A stretch of 63,106 nt of DNA from the IMG/VR virus record IMGVR_UViG_3300024520_000071, positions 1 through 63,106 of that record, one strand, 5' to 3'. Within the stretch, counting starts at the first letter, position 1. Every line of letters starts with the position of its first letter. This DNA is from a virus. The notes below the pieces were generated by a model. That model was not told the DNA's origin and searched no databases. It saw nothing but the letters and a program-made list of their open reading frames with translations. A program made the translations under genes and the position numbers. Positions 6,650 to 13,507 of the stretch are shown piece after piece.

Positions 6650-7035
6650 GATTCCTCCTGGTTGTTGGTGCCCGGGGCAGGATTCGAACCTGCAACCATC
6701 GGGCAACGGTTTGCGGCCGTTTCCCTCCCGTCGAGGGTTGCCCGGGCTTCTTTGGCGAGTTTGGCTGCTTCGGTCTCAATTTCATCGAGGATCACGGTAT
6801 CGATCATCTTGCACACCTCAAGTTCGTTCCGGAGCTTGACGAGTGGGTCGACCTCACTGTTGAACTGCTCCCAGGACCGGTTGATCAATAGGGGGACATC
6901 CAGGAAGGCACCTCGGATCCCTACCACATTGTCGACTCTCTTCCAGTGCTCTTGCAATCGTTCAGCGATGAATGCGTCGAGTTTTCTGGCGGTTTCCTCT
7001 GCTTCCGGGGGATTCCACTTGTACGTGACTTTCAT
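6646..7035 (-). CDS. Hypothetical helical protein whose 3' end contains a tRNA-like gene (129 aa)
   Basis: The start at 7035 couples to the upstream gene by ATGA and the stop couples to the GTG of the next gene, so the frame is very likely used. The N-terminal part is charged and helical (AEETARKLDAFIAERLQEHW, then a long Glu/Lys helix). The last 34 or so residues (ending AGSNPAPGT...) are encoded by a tRNA-like sequence on the same strand (6666-6747). Confidence 0.6.
   Translation of the reverse strand: MKVTYKWNPPEAEETARKLDAFIAERLQEHWKRVDNVVGIRGAFLDVPLLINRSWEQFNSEVDPLVKLRNELEVCKMIDTVILDEIETEAAKLAKEARATLDGRETAANRCPMVAGSNPAPGTNNQEES
6666..6747 (-). tRNA. tRNA-like gene, probable Cys (GCA), aberrant
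   Basis: Acceptor stem GCCCGGG/CCCGGGC, discriminator A and encoded CCA, a perfect T arm GCAGG-TTCGAAT-CCTGC and anticodon arm AACGG-CCGCAAA-CCGTT give anticodon GCA. Oddities: position 8 is C instead of U, position 33 is C instead of U, and the variable loop is 11 bases. It lies wholly inside the 3' end of a coding gene. It may be a working divergent phage tRNA or a decayed or tRNA-mimicking element. Confidence 0.65.
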
Positions 7036-7340
7036 CCTTCTCCACCGATGTTTATCCGTTTCCAGTGTTCTTCTGGTCCTTCGGGCTGTTTTTCGATCTC
7101 CTGGGGGTCGTATGCTTCGAGGGCGACTCGGTACTTTATGAACCACTGTTCGCGGGAGTGTTCGTACTTGGTAGGGAACCTGGGTAGTGCGGGTCGTCCT
7201 CGCATGGCGATGTATTCCTTTGCGGCTGCGAATGCTACTTTGAGCAGGTGATACTCGCGATCGAGCTCTTCGAAGGCTTGCGGGTTGCAGGCCATCTTGT
7301 CGCACTTCTGGCATTTTTCGATGATCATTGCTTCGTCCAT
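7032..7340 (-). CDS. Hypothetical protein with C-x2-C-x4-C start (102 aa)
   Basis: The start at 7340 lies within the upstream gene, overlapping it by 16 bases. The N-terminus has EKCQKCDKMAC, then a helical segment and an aromatic/basic patch (SREQWFIKYRVALEAY). The C-terminus is EEHWKRI-like, echoing the HWKR of the next gene. Function unknown. Confidence 0.6.
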   Translation of the reverse strand: MDEAMIIEKCQKCDKMACNPQAFEELDREYHLLKVAFAAAKEYIAMRGRPALPRFPTKYEHSREQWFIKYRVALEAYDPQEIEKQPEGPEEHWKRINIGGEG

Positions 7341-7540
7341 GGTTGCGTGCCGTCGTTGGGCCAGATTTCCCATTTCAGCCCGCGGCCCCAGTAGAAGCGT
7401 GCGAACGCGATCATCGGGAGCGCTATCTCCATTGGCTGCTGGCTGTTTCCCTCGCGCCTGTGAACTGGGATTGCGAAGGTCATTTCCTGGCCCATCGTCT
7501 TTGGCGGCGGCAGCTGCTTGCGGATATCGTCGTAGGTCAT
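7325..7540 (-). CDS. Hypothetical small protein (71 aa)
   Basis: The start at 7540 forms ATGA with the upstream stop. The protein begins MTYDDIRKQLPPPK and holds a predicted strand-rich middle (EMTFAIPVHRRE) and a Trp-rich end (GRGLKWEIWPNDG). No family recognised. Confidence 0.55.
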   Translation of the reverse strand: MTYDDIRKQLPPPKTMGQEMTFAIPVHRREGNSQQPMEIALPMIAFARFYWGRGLKWEIWPNDGTQPWTKQ

Positions 7541-8043
7541 CCTGGAAGATGCTCCGCTGCCGGCCCGGACCACCGGCAGTGGTGCGAGTCTGAGCCGTGG
7601 CAATTAACCATCCGGGCCATACCGCCGCCGCGTTCGGACGTCCCGAACCAATGCGACCCGCATTTTGGGCATGTGAACGAGTAGTCGTCCTCCATTTTCG
7701 TTGGCGACTGATTCTCTTTGAAGGTGAACACGACGTATGGCGGCACCCCACCGAGCAGTTCCATGTTCTCCTTGCTGATCGTGATCGTCAGGGGGCCGGG
7801 CTCTTCTTCTGGCTTCACCTCTTCCAGGGATATCGCCGGCCCTTTCGTCGCCTTGTTGTGCCTCTCCTGGGCTTCCCTGAACTCCGGCCGCTCTGTCTGC
7901 CCGACTGGCCATTCCTTCGCACAGCACATCCTGACGACCTTCGTGAAGGTTTGGACGTCCCGCCAATCGAGGAATTCTTTGTTGGTGTCCTGTATGCTGT
8001 TGAACCACTGTCGGATCCGGTCCCAATCATCCTTGGTTAGCAT
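7537..8043 (-). CDS. Hypothetical protein with C-terminal zinc ribbon (168 aa)
   Basis: The N-terminus is helical (DDWDRIRQWFNSIQD), the middle is Glu/Pro-rich followed by a small beta unit (GPLTITISKENMELLGG), and the C-terminus has CPKCGSHWFG and later Cys/His residues (NCHG, HHC). The start at 8043 has GGAG six bases upstream and overlaps the upstream gene by seven bases. Function unknown. Confidence 0.65.
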   Translation of the reverse strand: MLTKDDWDRIRQWFNSIQDTNKEFLDWRDVQTFTKVVRMCCAKEWPVGQTERPEFREAQERHNKATKGPAISLEEVKPEEEPGPLTITISKENMELLGGVPPYVVFTFKENQSPTKMEDDYSFTCPKCGSHWFGTSERGGGMARMVNCHGSDSHHCRWSGPAAEHLPG

Positions 8044-8378
8044 GATCGTCTCCATTGCTGACGTTGATCTGGATGATTGATGCACCTCACCTCATGCATC
8101 TTGACGGTGCCCGGGCAGAACTCGCATTTTGCTACGACATCAGCATCCGGGGATTCCTCGGCCGGCCCATGATCCATGTAGTCCTTGACGAGCTCCCGGA
8201 TCTGGTCCTTGAGATCGGTGTAGCAACCCTTGCACAAATGCTGTTGCCAGACGGCGTTGGCCTCTGTGTCGATGAATTCCTGGCTTTGTCCCCCTGTGTT
8301 GATGCACACAAAGTTTTCCGGCCAGATGTCGTGTAGCGTGGTCTTCATGTCGCACTTGTTGCATTCGAGCGTGATCAT
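8037..8378 (-). CDS. Multi-Cys zinc-ribbon protein (113 aa)
   Basis: Three Cys pairs: CNKC at the start, CKGC in the middle and CEFC near residue 85, each flanked by charged residues; the middle has a short helix (DLKDQIRELVKDYM). The start overlaps the neighbour by ATGA. It probably binds two zinc ions. Function unknown. Confidence 0.65.
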   Translation of the reverse strand: MITLECNKCDMKTTLHDIWPENFVCINTGGQSQEFIDTEANAVWQQHLCKGCYTDLKDQIRELVKDYMDHGPAEESPDADVVAKCEFCPGTVKMHEVRCINHPDQRQQWRRSC

Positions 8379-8605
8379 GGCAGATCCACATCCAGTTCAG
8401 ACAACGCCTGAACGACCATGTCTTCCATAGTCCAGGATCCGAATTCCGTGGAGAGTCCCGTGAGCTTCCGGAAGTTTTTGACGCAATCGATGCGCTTCTC
8501 GTAGCCTTCGCTTGATGCTCCGATGATGTTTCTGGTCCTGGGCTCTCTCAGGCGCCACCGGCATTCCCCGACGTTGTCGGCGTAAATCTCGAGGGTGTAG
8601 TTCAT
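8375..8605 (-). CDS. YegP/DUF1508-like protein (76 aa)
   Basis: The N-terminus follows the YegP (DUF1508) pattern: a strand (LEIYADNVGECRWRL), a second strand ending in IIGASSEGY and a helix with a conserved Cys/Asn region. The family forms small dimeric beta-sheet proteins of unclear role, sometimes linked to stress or nucleic-acid binding. Usual single-repeat members are close to 60 residues, so the C-terminal 20 residues are an extension. ATGA overlaps join it to both neighbours. Confidence 0.6.
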   Translation of the reverse strand: MNYTLEIYADNVGECRWRLREPRTRNIIGASSEGYEKRIDCVKNFRKLTGLSTEFGSWTMEDMVVQALSELDVDLP

Positions 8606-9264
8606 GATTCTTTGGTCTCCGTTGGCAGTGGTAGGTTGATGTCGAGTTTTTCCCAGGTTGTCCCTGTTTCGTTGATAGTGAAATGGAGGTTCGCGACCGG
8701 CCTTTTTGTGGATTTGATCGCTTCGTTGTACGACAGGACGGGCAGGAGCGGGATGACTGCGACGTCACCGCCGAGACAGCACTTGCTAAGGCTCGCCCTA
8801 AGTGCATCTTCGAGTCGTTGGTCTGTGATCTTGTATTTCCGGTCATGGCTGTACCATGCCGCGGTTTCCTCGCCGCCCTCGACGTGGAATCCCCATCCTT
8901 TCATGAGGCGCGGCACCTTGCACTGGGCCAGCTCGACTTCGATGAAGTGATCGGAGACCTCGAAGGACCAGTACTTCGACTTGTCGATTACGAGCGTATC
9001 CCGCATCGCGGTCTCGTACGCTTCCTTGGCATCCCGCAGCCGTGTCTCGTACGCTTCCTTGGCATCCCGCAGCCGTGAACCAGTAAATCCGAAGCACCCT
9101 ATGTACTCCCTGGCCTTCCCGAGCAGATTCGTCATAGATTCCAGCCGCAATGCGGCCTCGGCCATCAAAGCGGACGTGGTTTGCGGATGGTCACCGCTGC
9201 CAGCTTCTTCGATCAGTTGAGTTGTGAGCTCTGAACTCGACATTCCTGTTAAGCATGATGCCAT
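8602..9264 (-). CDS. Hypothetical protein with a tandem helix repeat (220 aa)
   Basis: The start at 9264 has GGAGGAAACT upstream. Residues 64-86 contain two exact copies of RLRDAKEAYET, encoded by the 33-base tandem repeat at 9011-9076, probably a coiled coil lengthened by duplication. The rest is mixed (HFIEVELAQCKVPRLMKGW, then a beta-rich C-terminus). No family recognised. It lies next to the RNA island. Confidence 0.65.
   Translation of the reverse strand: MASCLTGMSSSELTTQLIEEAGSGDHPQTTSALMAEAALRLESMTNLLGKAREYIGCFGFTGSRLRDAKEAYETRLRDAKEAYETAMRDTLVIDKSKYWSFEVSDHFIEVELAQCKVPRLMKGWGFHVEGGEETAAWYSHDRKYKITDQRLEDALRASLSKCCLGGDVAVIPLLPVLSYNEAIKSTKRPVANLHFTINETGTTWEKLDINLPLPTETKES
9011..9076. 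repeat. 33-base tandem duplication in a CDS
   Basis: Two exact 33-base copies (9011-9043 and 9044-9076) encode the repeated RLRDAKEAYET unit of the 220-residue protein and keep the frame. Exact identity points to a recent duplication. Confidence 0.95.
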
Positions 9265-9283
9265 AGTTTCCTCCCTTTTCTGT

Positions 9284-9311
9284 TTGACGTTTGGTGAAAG
9301 TGTGGTATCGG
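9284..9311 (+). promoter_or_regulatory. Possible promoter for the RNA island
   Basis: TTGACG (9284-9289) and TATCGG (9306-9311) are 16 bases apart on the plus strand, just upstream of the structured RNA/tRNA region, which is antisense to unit B and needs its own promoter. The -10 match is weak. Confidence 0.3.
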
Positions 9312-9325
9312 TATGGTTGCTGCTG

Positions 9326-9389
9326 GCGCGTAGCTGGCAACCACAGGTTCGGTTGGCCTCCCTGGCTTTGATCCTGTCCAGCTACGCGC
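9326..9389 (+). ncRNA. Strong stem-loop: possible structured RNA
   Basis: GCGCGTAGCTGG (9326-9337) pairs perfectly with CCAGCTACGCGC (9378-9389), enclosing 40 bases that can form further short stems (ACAGG/CCTGT, AACC/GGTT). It lies just upstream of a row of tRNA-like sequences. There is no T-tract, so it is not a typical terminator. The strand is ambiguous because the stem is symmetric. Confidence 0.5.
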
Positions 9390-9400
9390 TGGTTATTTGT

Positions 9401-9472
9401 TGCGGGCGGGCAGGTGTTCGCCAGTGGTTCATATCCACAGGACGCTCGGCTCGGTACCGAGGCCCGCAACCA
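9401..9472 (+). tRNA. tRNA-like gene, Met (CAT), atypical
   Basis: Acceptor TGCGGGC/GCCCGCA with discriminator A and encoded CCA; an anticodon arm GTGG-TTCATAT-CCAC reads CAT with U33; a T arm CTCGG-CTCGGTA-CCGAG with a seven-base loop. The D region is short (15 bases) and U8 is missing; the T loop is CTC instead of TTC. The GCGGG acceptor with ACCA end recalls an initiator tRNA. It may be a divergent phage tRNA or a tRNA mimic. Confidence 0.5.
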
Positions 9473-9525
9473 ACCCGTAGAAGCCGCCACCCTAATGGGT
9501 TTGGCGAGATTTCTGAAACTGAGAC

Positions 9526-9594
9526 TTCCGTATTGTGTTTGACCACGGTACGGAGGCAAGGCGTATCAGGCTGGGTTCAAATCCCTGGCGGGAA
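9526..9594 (+). other. Degenerate tRNA-like sequence with a T arm
   Basis: A T-arm-like CTGGG-TTCAAAT-CCCTG is present, preceded by a possible TACG/CGTA arm, but no good acceptor stem can be drawn. A long hairpin with CTTCCGTA/TACGGAGG arms overlaps it. I read it as a tRNA relic or as part of a structured RNA rather than a working tRNA. Confidence 0.3.
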
Positions 9595-9600
9595 CATTTT

Positions 9601-9671
9601 ACCTCGGTGGTGTAATGGTAGCACATTGCGCTGTTAACGCTTTTGTGTAGGTTCGAATCCTGCCCGGGGTG
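9601..9671 (+). tRNA. tRNA-Asn (GTT)
   Basis: Acceptor ACCTCGG/CCGGGGT (one G-U), U8, a D arm GTGT-AATGGTA-GCAC, an anticodon loop CTGTTAA giving GTT with U33, and a T arm GTAGG-TTCGAAT-CCTGC with discriminator G. The outer two pairs of the anticodon stem are T-T mismatches. CCA is not encoded (CTT follows). This is the most canonical of the phage tRNAs. Confidence 0.75.
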
Positions 9672-9673
9672 CT

Positions 9674-9850
9674 TCATCGTCCCCTGCCTGCTTCTTCGTC
9701 CATTTCGAATTGCAGCTGTTCTGGCCGCGTCCTCTGCACCTTCTTCGCTCTGGTACACATCTCGTCGCAAGTGTCGGCGTTGCCGGATCGCTTGAACGAG
9801 AAGTACCGCATCTGACAGACGACGCAGCATTTTGTGGCCTTACGCTTCAT
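9674..9850 (-). CDS. Small zinc-finger-like protein (58 aa)
   Basis: The frame starts at the ATG ending at 9850, overlapping the upstream gene by 11 bases, and stops two bases before the tRNA-Asn. It holds C-C-x2-C near residue 8, a basic/aromatic middle (MRYFSFKRSGNADT) and C-x3-C about 17 residues later, like a small treble-clef finger, followed by a charged helix. The competing frame in this region is a shadow. Confidence 0.6.
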   Translation of the reverse strand: MKRKATKCCVVCQMRYFSFKRSGNADTCDEMCTRAKKVQRTRPEQLQFEMDEEAGRGR

Positions 9851-10154
9851 TGGCCTCTTCCTCCGCTTTGACCCTCTGGCGTTCCTTGTATTCCGCGGCC
9901 TCGCGCTGCCCTTCCAGCCGGAGCTCGTGCATCAGCTGGCGATCGTTCGCTTCGACGATCCGGCGCAAGATCAGGTCTGCCTCGATCCTGGGCGCGCGTT
10001 CCGCTTCCTTCTTTGCCGCCGCGGCCCGGCGCGCTACCGCGGCATCCTTCGCTTTCTGCGCCCGCTTGCGTTTGCTGTGGCCGCGCGGGTACTTCACCTT
10101 CTTGACGTCTGATACATACAGCGTCATCGTGTCAGAGATTTTCTTCTTCTTCAT
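9840..10154 (-). CDS. Highly basic coiled-coil protein (104 aa)
   Basis: The start at 10154 (MKKKKISD) lies inside the upstream gene. The N-terminal 30 residues are Lys/Arg-rich with a short strand (TMTLYVSDVKKV) and the rest is one long Ala/Glu/Arg helix. This could bind nucleic acid or bridge proteins. No family recognised. Confidence 0.6.
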   Translation of the reverse strand: MKKKKISDTMTLYVSDVKKVKYPRGHSKRKRAQKAKDAAVARRAAAAKKEAERAPRIEADLILRRIVEANDRQLMHELRLEGQREAAEYKERQRVKAEEEANEA

Positions 10155-10449
10155 CTTTACTCCTTTGGCGGTTCGCTTCTTCAAAACCCAGGATGATCCT
10201 GGCCTCTTCGTCCTCTTCCCGTGCAAACTCGTACTTGTGGGCTGTCGGCCCCAAGAGCCTCGATCCCAGCGGCTTCACCCACAGGAATTCACCGTCGCAC
10301 GTAAAGCCGTAGAGATGCGTTGTCGTCCTCGCGACGTGGCACATGTAGGACTCAGACACGATCCAGTCTATCGGCTCGTCGCTGCCAATGAATAATCGCG
10401 CGCGTACGATGTGCGACTCATCCCATCTCGTCCCTCTGTATACGCTCAT
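10132..10449 (-). CDS. Hypothetical protein (105 aa)
   Basis: A beta-rich protein with two Cys (MCHV, TCDG), repeated hydrophobic strands (LYGFTCDGEFLWVKPLG) and an acidic C-terminal helix ending DEEEENL. The start at 10449 couples by ATGA to the upstream gene. Function unknown. Confidence 0.6.
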   Translation of the reverse strand: MSVYRGTRWDESHIVRARLFIGSDEPIDWIVSESYMCHVARTTTHLYGFTCDGEFLWVKPLGSRLLGPTAHKYEFAREEDEEARIILGFEEANRQRSKDEEEENL

Positions 10450-10754
10450 TGCGGCGTCCTCATCTGTTCGAGCAGCTCGGATCCCATCTTCTGAATCCGA
10501 TAGAATTCCTCTGATCCCATATCGCTTTCCCGGACCCTCTTCAAGATCATCGTGACCACTTGGATCGGGATGTCATAGATGTCCGCCATGATCTCTTTCT
10601 GCGCTTCCAGCACTGCGATATCCGGAAGCTCCGGGCAGTCTTCGATCTCCCGCTTCACAACGTGCTTTTTTATTTTCTTGATAATTGCGATATCCAGGAC
10701 CAGATATGACCCGGCATGATCCTCTTCGATTAAGAACTGGCGCTTGCTGATCAT
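10446..10754 (-). CDS. Hypothetical helical protein (102 aa)
   Basis: Begins MISKRQFLIEEDHAG with a basic patch (IIKKIKKHVVKREI) and a helical C-terminal half. The start at 10754 forms ATGA with the upstream gene. No motif is recognised. Confidence 0.6.
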   Translation of the reverse strand: MISKRQFLIEEDHAGSYLVLDIAIIKKIKKHVVKREIEDCPELPDIAVLEAQKEIMADIYDIPIQVVTMILKRVRESDMGSEEFYRIQKMGSELLEQMRTPQ

Positions 10755-11131
10755 TTCCCCACCATCGCCGCATCATAAGCGGTACTCTGGGTGATCGCCG
10801 CCTTTCCGGCGCCCATGGCGACCTCGTGCGACAGTCGTAGATCCTTGATGTGCTCGTTCTTTGCGTCGACGATACCCTTGGTGTCCACGAAGTCCCGCGG
10901 TCTCAGGCCGCCGGCCCAGAGGTCGTCCATGATCCGCTGCATCCGCTCTTCCGCAAGGAGGATGTCGCACCCCCTCGACACTTCGCTCCGCCCGCCCGTG
11001 GAACTGTAAGCGTCCATGGTAATAGCTACGCATTCGTGCGTGACGCGGTCATCTTCATCTGCGCTGACGACGGACATCACCCATCCCAGCCGATACTCAT
11101 CTTTGTGTAGCCGGATTGTCATGTGGCTCAT
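10751..11131 (-). CDS. Hypothetical protein (126 aa)
   Basis: The start at 11131 has AGGTCAATC before it; a second ATG three codons later is possible. The first half is beta-rich (MTIRLHKDEYRLGWVMSV), the second helical. Its upstream side faces the plus-strand gene at 11184, so its own leader and the promoter of that gene overlap. No family recognised. Confidence 0.6.
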   Translation of the reverse strand: MSHMTIRLHKDEYRLGWVMSVVSADEDDRVTHECVAITMDAYSSTGGRSEVSRGCDILLAEERMQRIMDDLWAGGLRPRDFVDTKGIVDAKNEHIKDLRLSHEVAMGAGKAAITQSTAYDAAMVGK

Positions 11132-11133
11132 GA

Positions 11134-11161
11134 TTGACCTATTGGATTGTGGTTGTACTTT
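11134..11161 (+). promoter_or_regulatory. Possible promoter for the lone plus-strand gene
   Basis: TTGACC (11134-11139) and TACTTT (11156-11161) are 16 bases apart on the plus strand, 22 bases before the start of the 96-residue gene. A separate promoter is needed because this gene lies in the opposite direction inside unit B. The match is modest. Confidence 0.35.
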
Positions 11162-11183
11162 GCATGAACCCAGGAAGGATCCG

Positions 11184-11474
11184 ATGACGAAAATGGAAGC
11201 TATCCAGCAATGGCTCGAAGAACACGAAGAGACAGCACTGACCGCGGACGGCTTTGATGATGCGGTGATTGGAATTGTCGGTGGTCATGTCGGCCGGCCG
11301 TATCGCGTGGTCTACGACTACGAGAAGTGCGTGCAGGTCTTGATGTCCCGCGACGAGATGTCAGAAGAAGACGCATTCGATCACATGGAGTTCAATGTTG
11401 TGGATGCGTACGCTGGTCCTGAGACGCCGGAGTTCCTGGCGTCGGCAGAAGCGATTCTGGAACAGGCGTCTTAG
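11184..11474 (+). CDS. Lone plus-strand small protein, YDYEKC family-like (96 aa)
   Basis: The start at 11184 has AGGAAGG eight bases upstream. It begins with a helix (EAIQQWLEEHEE), then AVIGIVGGHVGRPYRVVYDY and a MSEEDAFDHMEFNV helix, a pattern I recognise from small uncharacterised proteins of phages and bacteria. It is the only plus-strand CDS in unit B, and its last 83 bases overlap tail to tail with the next minus gene. It may be expressed at a different time. Confidence 0.75.
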   Translation: MTKMEAIQQWLEEHEETALTADGFDDAVIGIVGGHVGRPYRVVYDYEKCVQVLMSRDEMSEEDAFDHMEFNVVDAYAGPETPEFLASAEAILEQAS

Positions 11475-11958
11475 CCGCGTCGAACTGAACAAACTCCAAT
11501 CGATCGACCGGACAGAAGTAGCACTCCTGGCTCCGGCCGTGGAATGTCTTTGCCTCTACGGTCCAGTATGAGCGCGTGGTATGGCAGTTGACGACCGCGA
11601 CCGTGGTCAGCGTCGTGTTCCAGATGAAGTAGTAGAACGGCTTCGGGAACTTTTTGTCGTGCGTGTGCTTGATGTCGACCATGATCGTGCGATACGGGAA
11701 GTCCCGGGCACAGCTGAACTGAATGTTCTGGCGCCCCTTGCTCTCGACCATCACGCTCACCTCGACGGGCATGGTCATCCGGATATCGCCAGCGTCGGCG
11801 TACTGCGCGCGCACAGACGGATCCGGGCGGACCACCGTGGGCATGACCCTGGATTGCAGTCCGAGCGTGTGCTCGAGAAATTCACCGGTTCGGTGTGCTG
11901 CGTGTACGGACCCTTCCAGATCCGCGACAAACGTGGGATCGATTTCGTCAAGATTCAT
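11392..11958 (-). CDS. Hypothetical protein, possible nuclease-like fold (188 aa)
   Basis: After an N-terminal helical part, residues 80-150 form strong strands with FPYRTIMVDIKHTHDKKF, PFYYFIWNTTLTTVAVVN and CYFCPVDRLEFV. The D-x-K and aromatic strand pattern recalls small nuclease-type folds (for instance VSR or PD-(D/E)XK), but the catalytic set is not complete by eye. Its 3' end overlaps the antisense gene at 11184-11474. It couples to the downstream gene by ATGA. Confidence 0.55.
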   Translation of the reverse strand: MNLDEIDPTFVADLEGSVHAAHRTGEFLEHTLGLQSRVMPTVVRPDPSVRAQYADAGDIRMTMPVEVSVMVESKGRQNIQFSCARDFPYRTIMVDIKHTHDKKFPKPFYYFIWNTTLTTVAVVNCHTTRSYWTVEAKTFHGRSQECYFCPVDRLEFVQFDAAKTPVPESLLPTPGTPASQDQRTHPQH

Positions 11959-12326
11959 GCTCTTACCTCGATTTGTATTTCTGTTGCTTCCCCGTGGACT
12001 TCTTGGATGTACTCGAAGGTAATCCCATCTTTTTCTGAATCGCCTTTGAGCCCGAACGCGGCAGCGACAGCATCGCGTAGCTCTTTACAGCCCCCTGAAA
12101 AATTGTCATCGTCGAGGATGGATCTTTGATCACGCACGCGCCGTATAATTTTAACATGCAGCGGGCCAGGAAGATCGACCATGCCATTCGCGTCTTCGCC
12201 TTTTCCGCCCAGTGCAGCACGTTTGCCTCGTTTCTGCTCAAGACGTCGCAGGGCAGCACGAGAGTCAACACCAAGTTTTTCCTCGGCTTGCTTTCGGTAG
12301 TTTTCGGGGAGGTCTTCAAGTCGCAT
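11955..12326 (-). CDS. RusA-like Holliday junction resolvase candidate (123 aa)
   Basis: The C-terminal half has SILDDDNFSGGCKELRDAV followed by a second acidic group (DSEKDGITFEYIQE), the layout of RusA-type enzymes (DDDN, then an Asp-rich turn before a strand). RusA resolves four-way junctions as a dimer at the end of recombination or replication. The N-terminus is a helical basic extension. ATGA couples it to the next gene. The frame shift alternative (11963-12319) is a shadow because it breaks the overlaps. Confidence 0.5.
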   Translation of the reverse strand: MRLEDLPENYRKQAEEKLGVDSRAALRRLEQKRGKRAALGGKGEDANGMVDLPGPLHVKIIRRVRDQRSILDDDNFSGGCKELRDAVAAAFGLKGDSEKDGITFEYIQEVHGEATEIQIEVRA

Positions 12327-12615
12327 CTTCCTTCTCGGGCAGTTTCAGATCCAGTCTATTCATGGTATGCTCGATACCTTGGAGGAAGTCAAGTGCGGTC
12401 GTGTCATCGCCGCACAGCGAGGCTCCATGGACCATCGCGCCAAGTACCGCCTTATACACGAGTGTCGACACAATCCACCCTTCCAGGACTTCCGAGGTCC
12501 AGGAGCGGTCCTCAAGCATCGCGAGAATCTTCTCGAACTGCACCATTATCCGCTTCGAATCGAGCTTGGAAATATCAATCCCGATGTCGTTTTCTTTTTC
12601 CGTCGCCATCACCAT
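12316..12615 (-). CDS. Hypothetical helical protein (99 aa)
   Basis: The start at 12615 (ATG-GTG-ATG cluster) has AGAGG six bases upstream. The sequence is a chain of helices (SKRIMVQFEKILAMLEDRSW, VYKAVLGAMVHGASL) and an acidic C-terminus. It overlaps the next gene by 11 bases. No family recognised. Confidence 0.55.
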   Translation of the reverse strand: MVMATEKENDIGIDISKLDSKRIMVQFEKILAMLEDRSWTSEVLEGWIVSTLVYKAVLGAMVHGASLCGDDTTALDFLQGIEHTMNRLDLKLPEKEDAT

Positions 12616-12626
12616 CACCAACCTCT

Positions 12627-13319
12627 CTATCGCAGCAACTTTTCGCGCGCTTTGCGCTGGCCGCGGGTTTCTTCGTTCCATCTCACCTCGGCGAATGCGA
12701 TGCCGAACCGAATGCCGTGTTTGATCTTGCACTTGTGTCCACGAAATTTCTTGAACTTCGCCCACCACAATTCTTTCATGTCCTCCGAGCTATGCCACCC
12801 CGGCAGGCGCCACATGACGATCCAGGACTTGTGGCCGCGGGAATTAACCGCCGGCACCCGGCCGCACCGGTATCCGTGCGTGACTGTCCATTCGAAGTGA
12901 CTCGTCGTGAGACCGCCTTTCTGACTGCTTACGCCGCCGCCGTCGCACCGTACGATCACTGCCTTCCATCCGCAGCTGACAGCCCAGATCCGCGCCGCCT
13001 CTTTCGTCTTCCGGACGGCCTCGGCCATCTTTAACGTCACGAGCCGGTTGGGATACCCCAGTTGCGCCGCCTCCATCCGCTTCCATGCTGTCGGGAAGAA
13101 CTGGCGCATCGGCACGTAGTAGGTCACGCCCGGGATCATCCGTGTCCCGAAATCGCTGTCGCGCAGGATGGGGACGAGCTCTTTGCTCTCGTTCAGGAAG
13201 AGCATGCCGAACGTCAGCTTTTTTCCCATCGTGCCCTTACATGCATAGTAGGGACGACCCTGGTACATGATCAGGTCATCTGACTGAGGACCGCTTCGAG
13301 TTTCGCCGACAGGCTTCAT
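12627..13319 (-). CDS. Hypothetical basic protein (230 aa)
   Basis: The start at 13319 forms ATGA with the upstream gene. It has an N-terminal strand region (YYACKGTMGKKLTFGMLF), a helical middle and a strongly basic C-terminus (KFKKFRGHKCKIKHG) ending in a charged helix. The basic end suggests DNA or RNA contact. No family recognised. Confidence 0.55.
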   Translation of the reverse strand: MKPVGETRSGPQSDDLIMYQGRPYYACKGTMGKKLTFGMLFLNESKELVPILRDSDFGTRMIPGVTYYVPMRQFFPTAWKRMEAAQLGYPNRLVTLKMAEAVRKTKEAARIWAVSCGWKAVIVRCDGGGVSSQKGGLTTSHFEWTVTHGYRCGRVPAVNSRGHKSWIVMWRLPGWHSSEDMKELWWAKFKKFRGHKCKIKHGIRFGIAFAEVRWNEETRGQRKAREKLLR

Positions 13320-13507
13320 AGGGCAGCGCCCTCCGCACATAAAATGCACCTGACCGGCAGAGTCTCGGTGTCTGCGGCCTGGCCCTGACACTTGACGCAC
13401 ACTGGCAGGTTGTTGCCGCAGCAGGAGCACTGATACGCATCGAGGTCTTCGAGCGAAAGATTCATCAAATCGCTCTCTTCGCCGCAGTCGTCGCAGAAAG
13501 ACGTCAT
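13316..13507 (-). CDS. Small multi-Cys zinc protein (63 aa)
   Basis: It has CDDC, CSCC, CVKC and CILC pairs in 63 residues, enough for two zinc ions, with acidic spacers and a Pro-flanked middle. The ATG at 13507 follows a GTG at 13510; the ATG is preferred because it overlaps the upstream stop. ATGA couples it to the next gene. Function unknown. Confidence 0.7.
   Translation of the reverse strand: MTSFCDDCGEESDLMNLSLEDLDAYQCSCCGNNLPVCVKCQGQAADTETLPVRCILCAEGAAL

Noticed and set aside
11963-12319. Alternative 118-residue frame over the RusA-like gene
   Set aside because: It breaks the ATGA coupling on the downstream side, and only the other frame has the DDDN-type motif.
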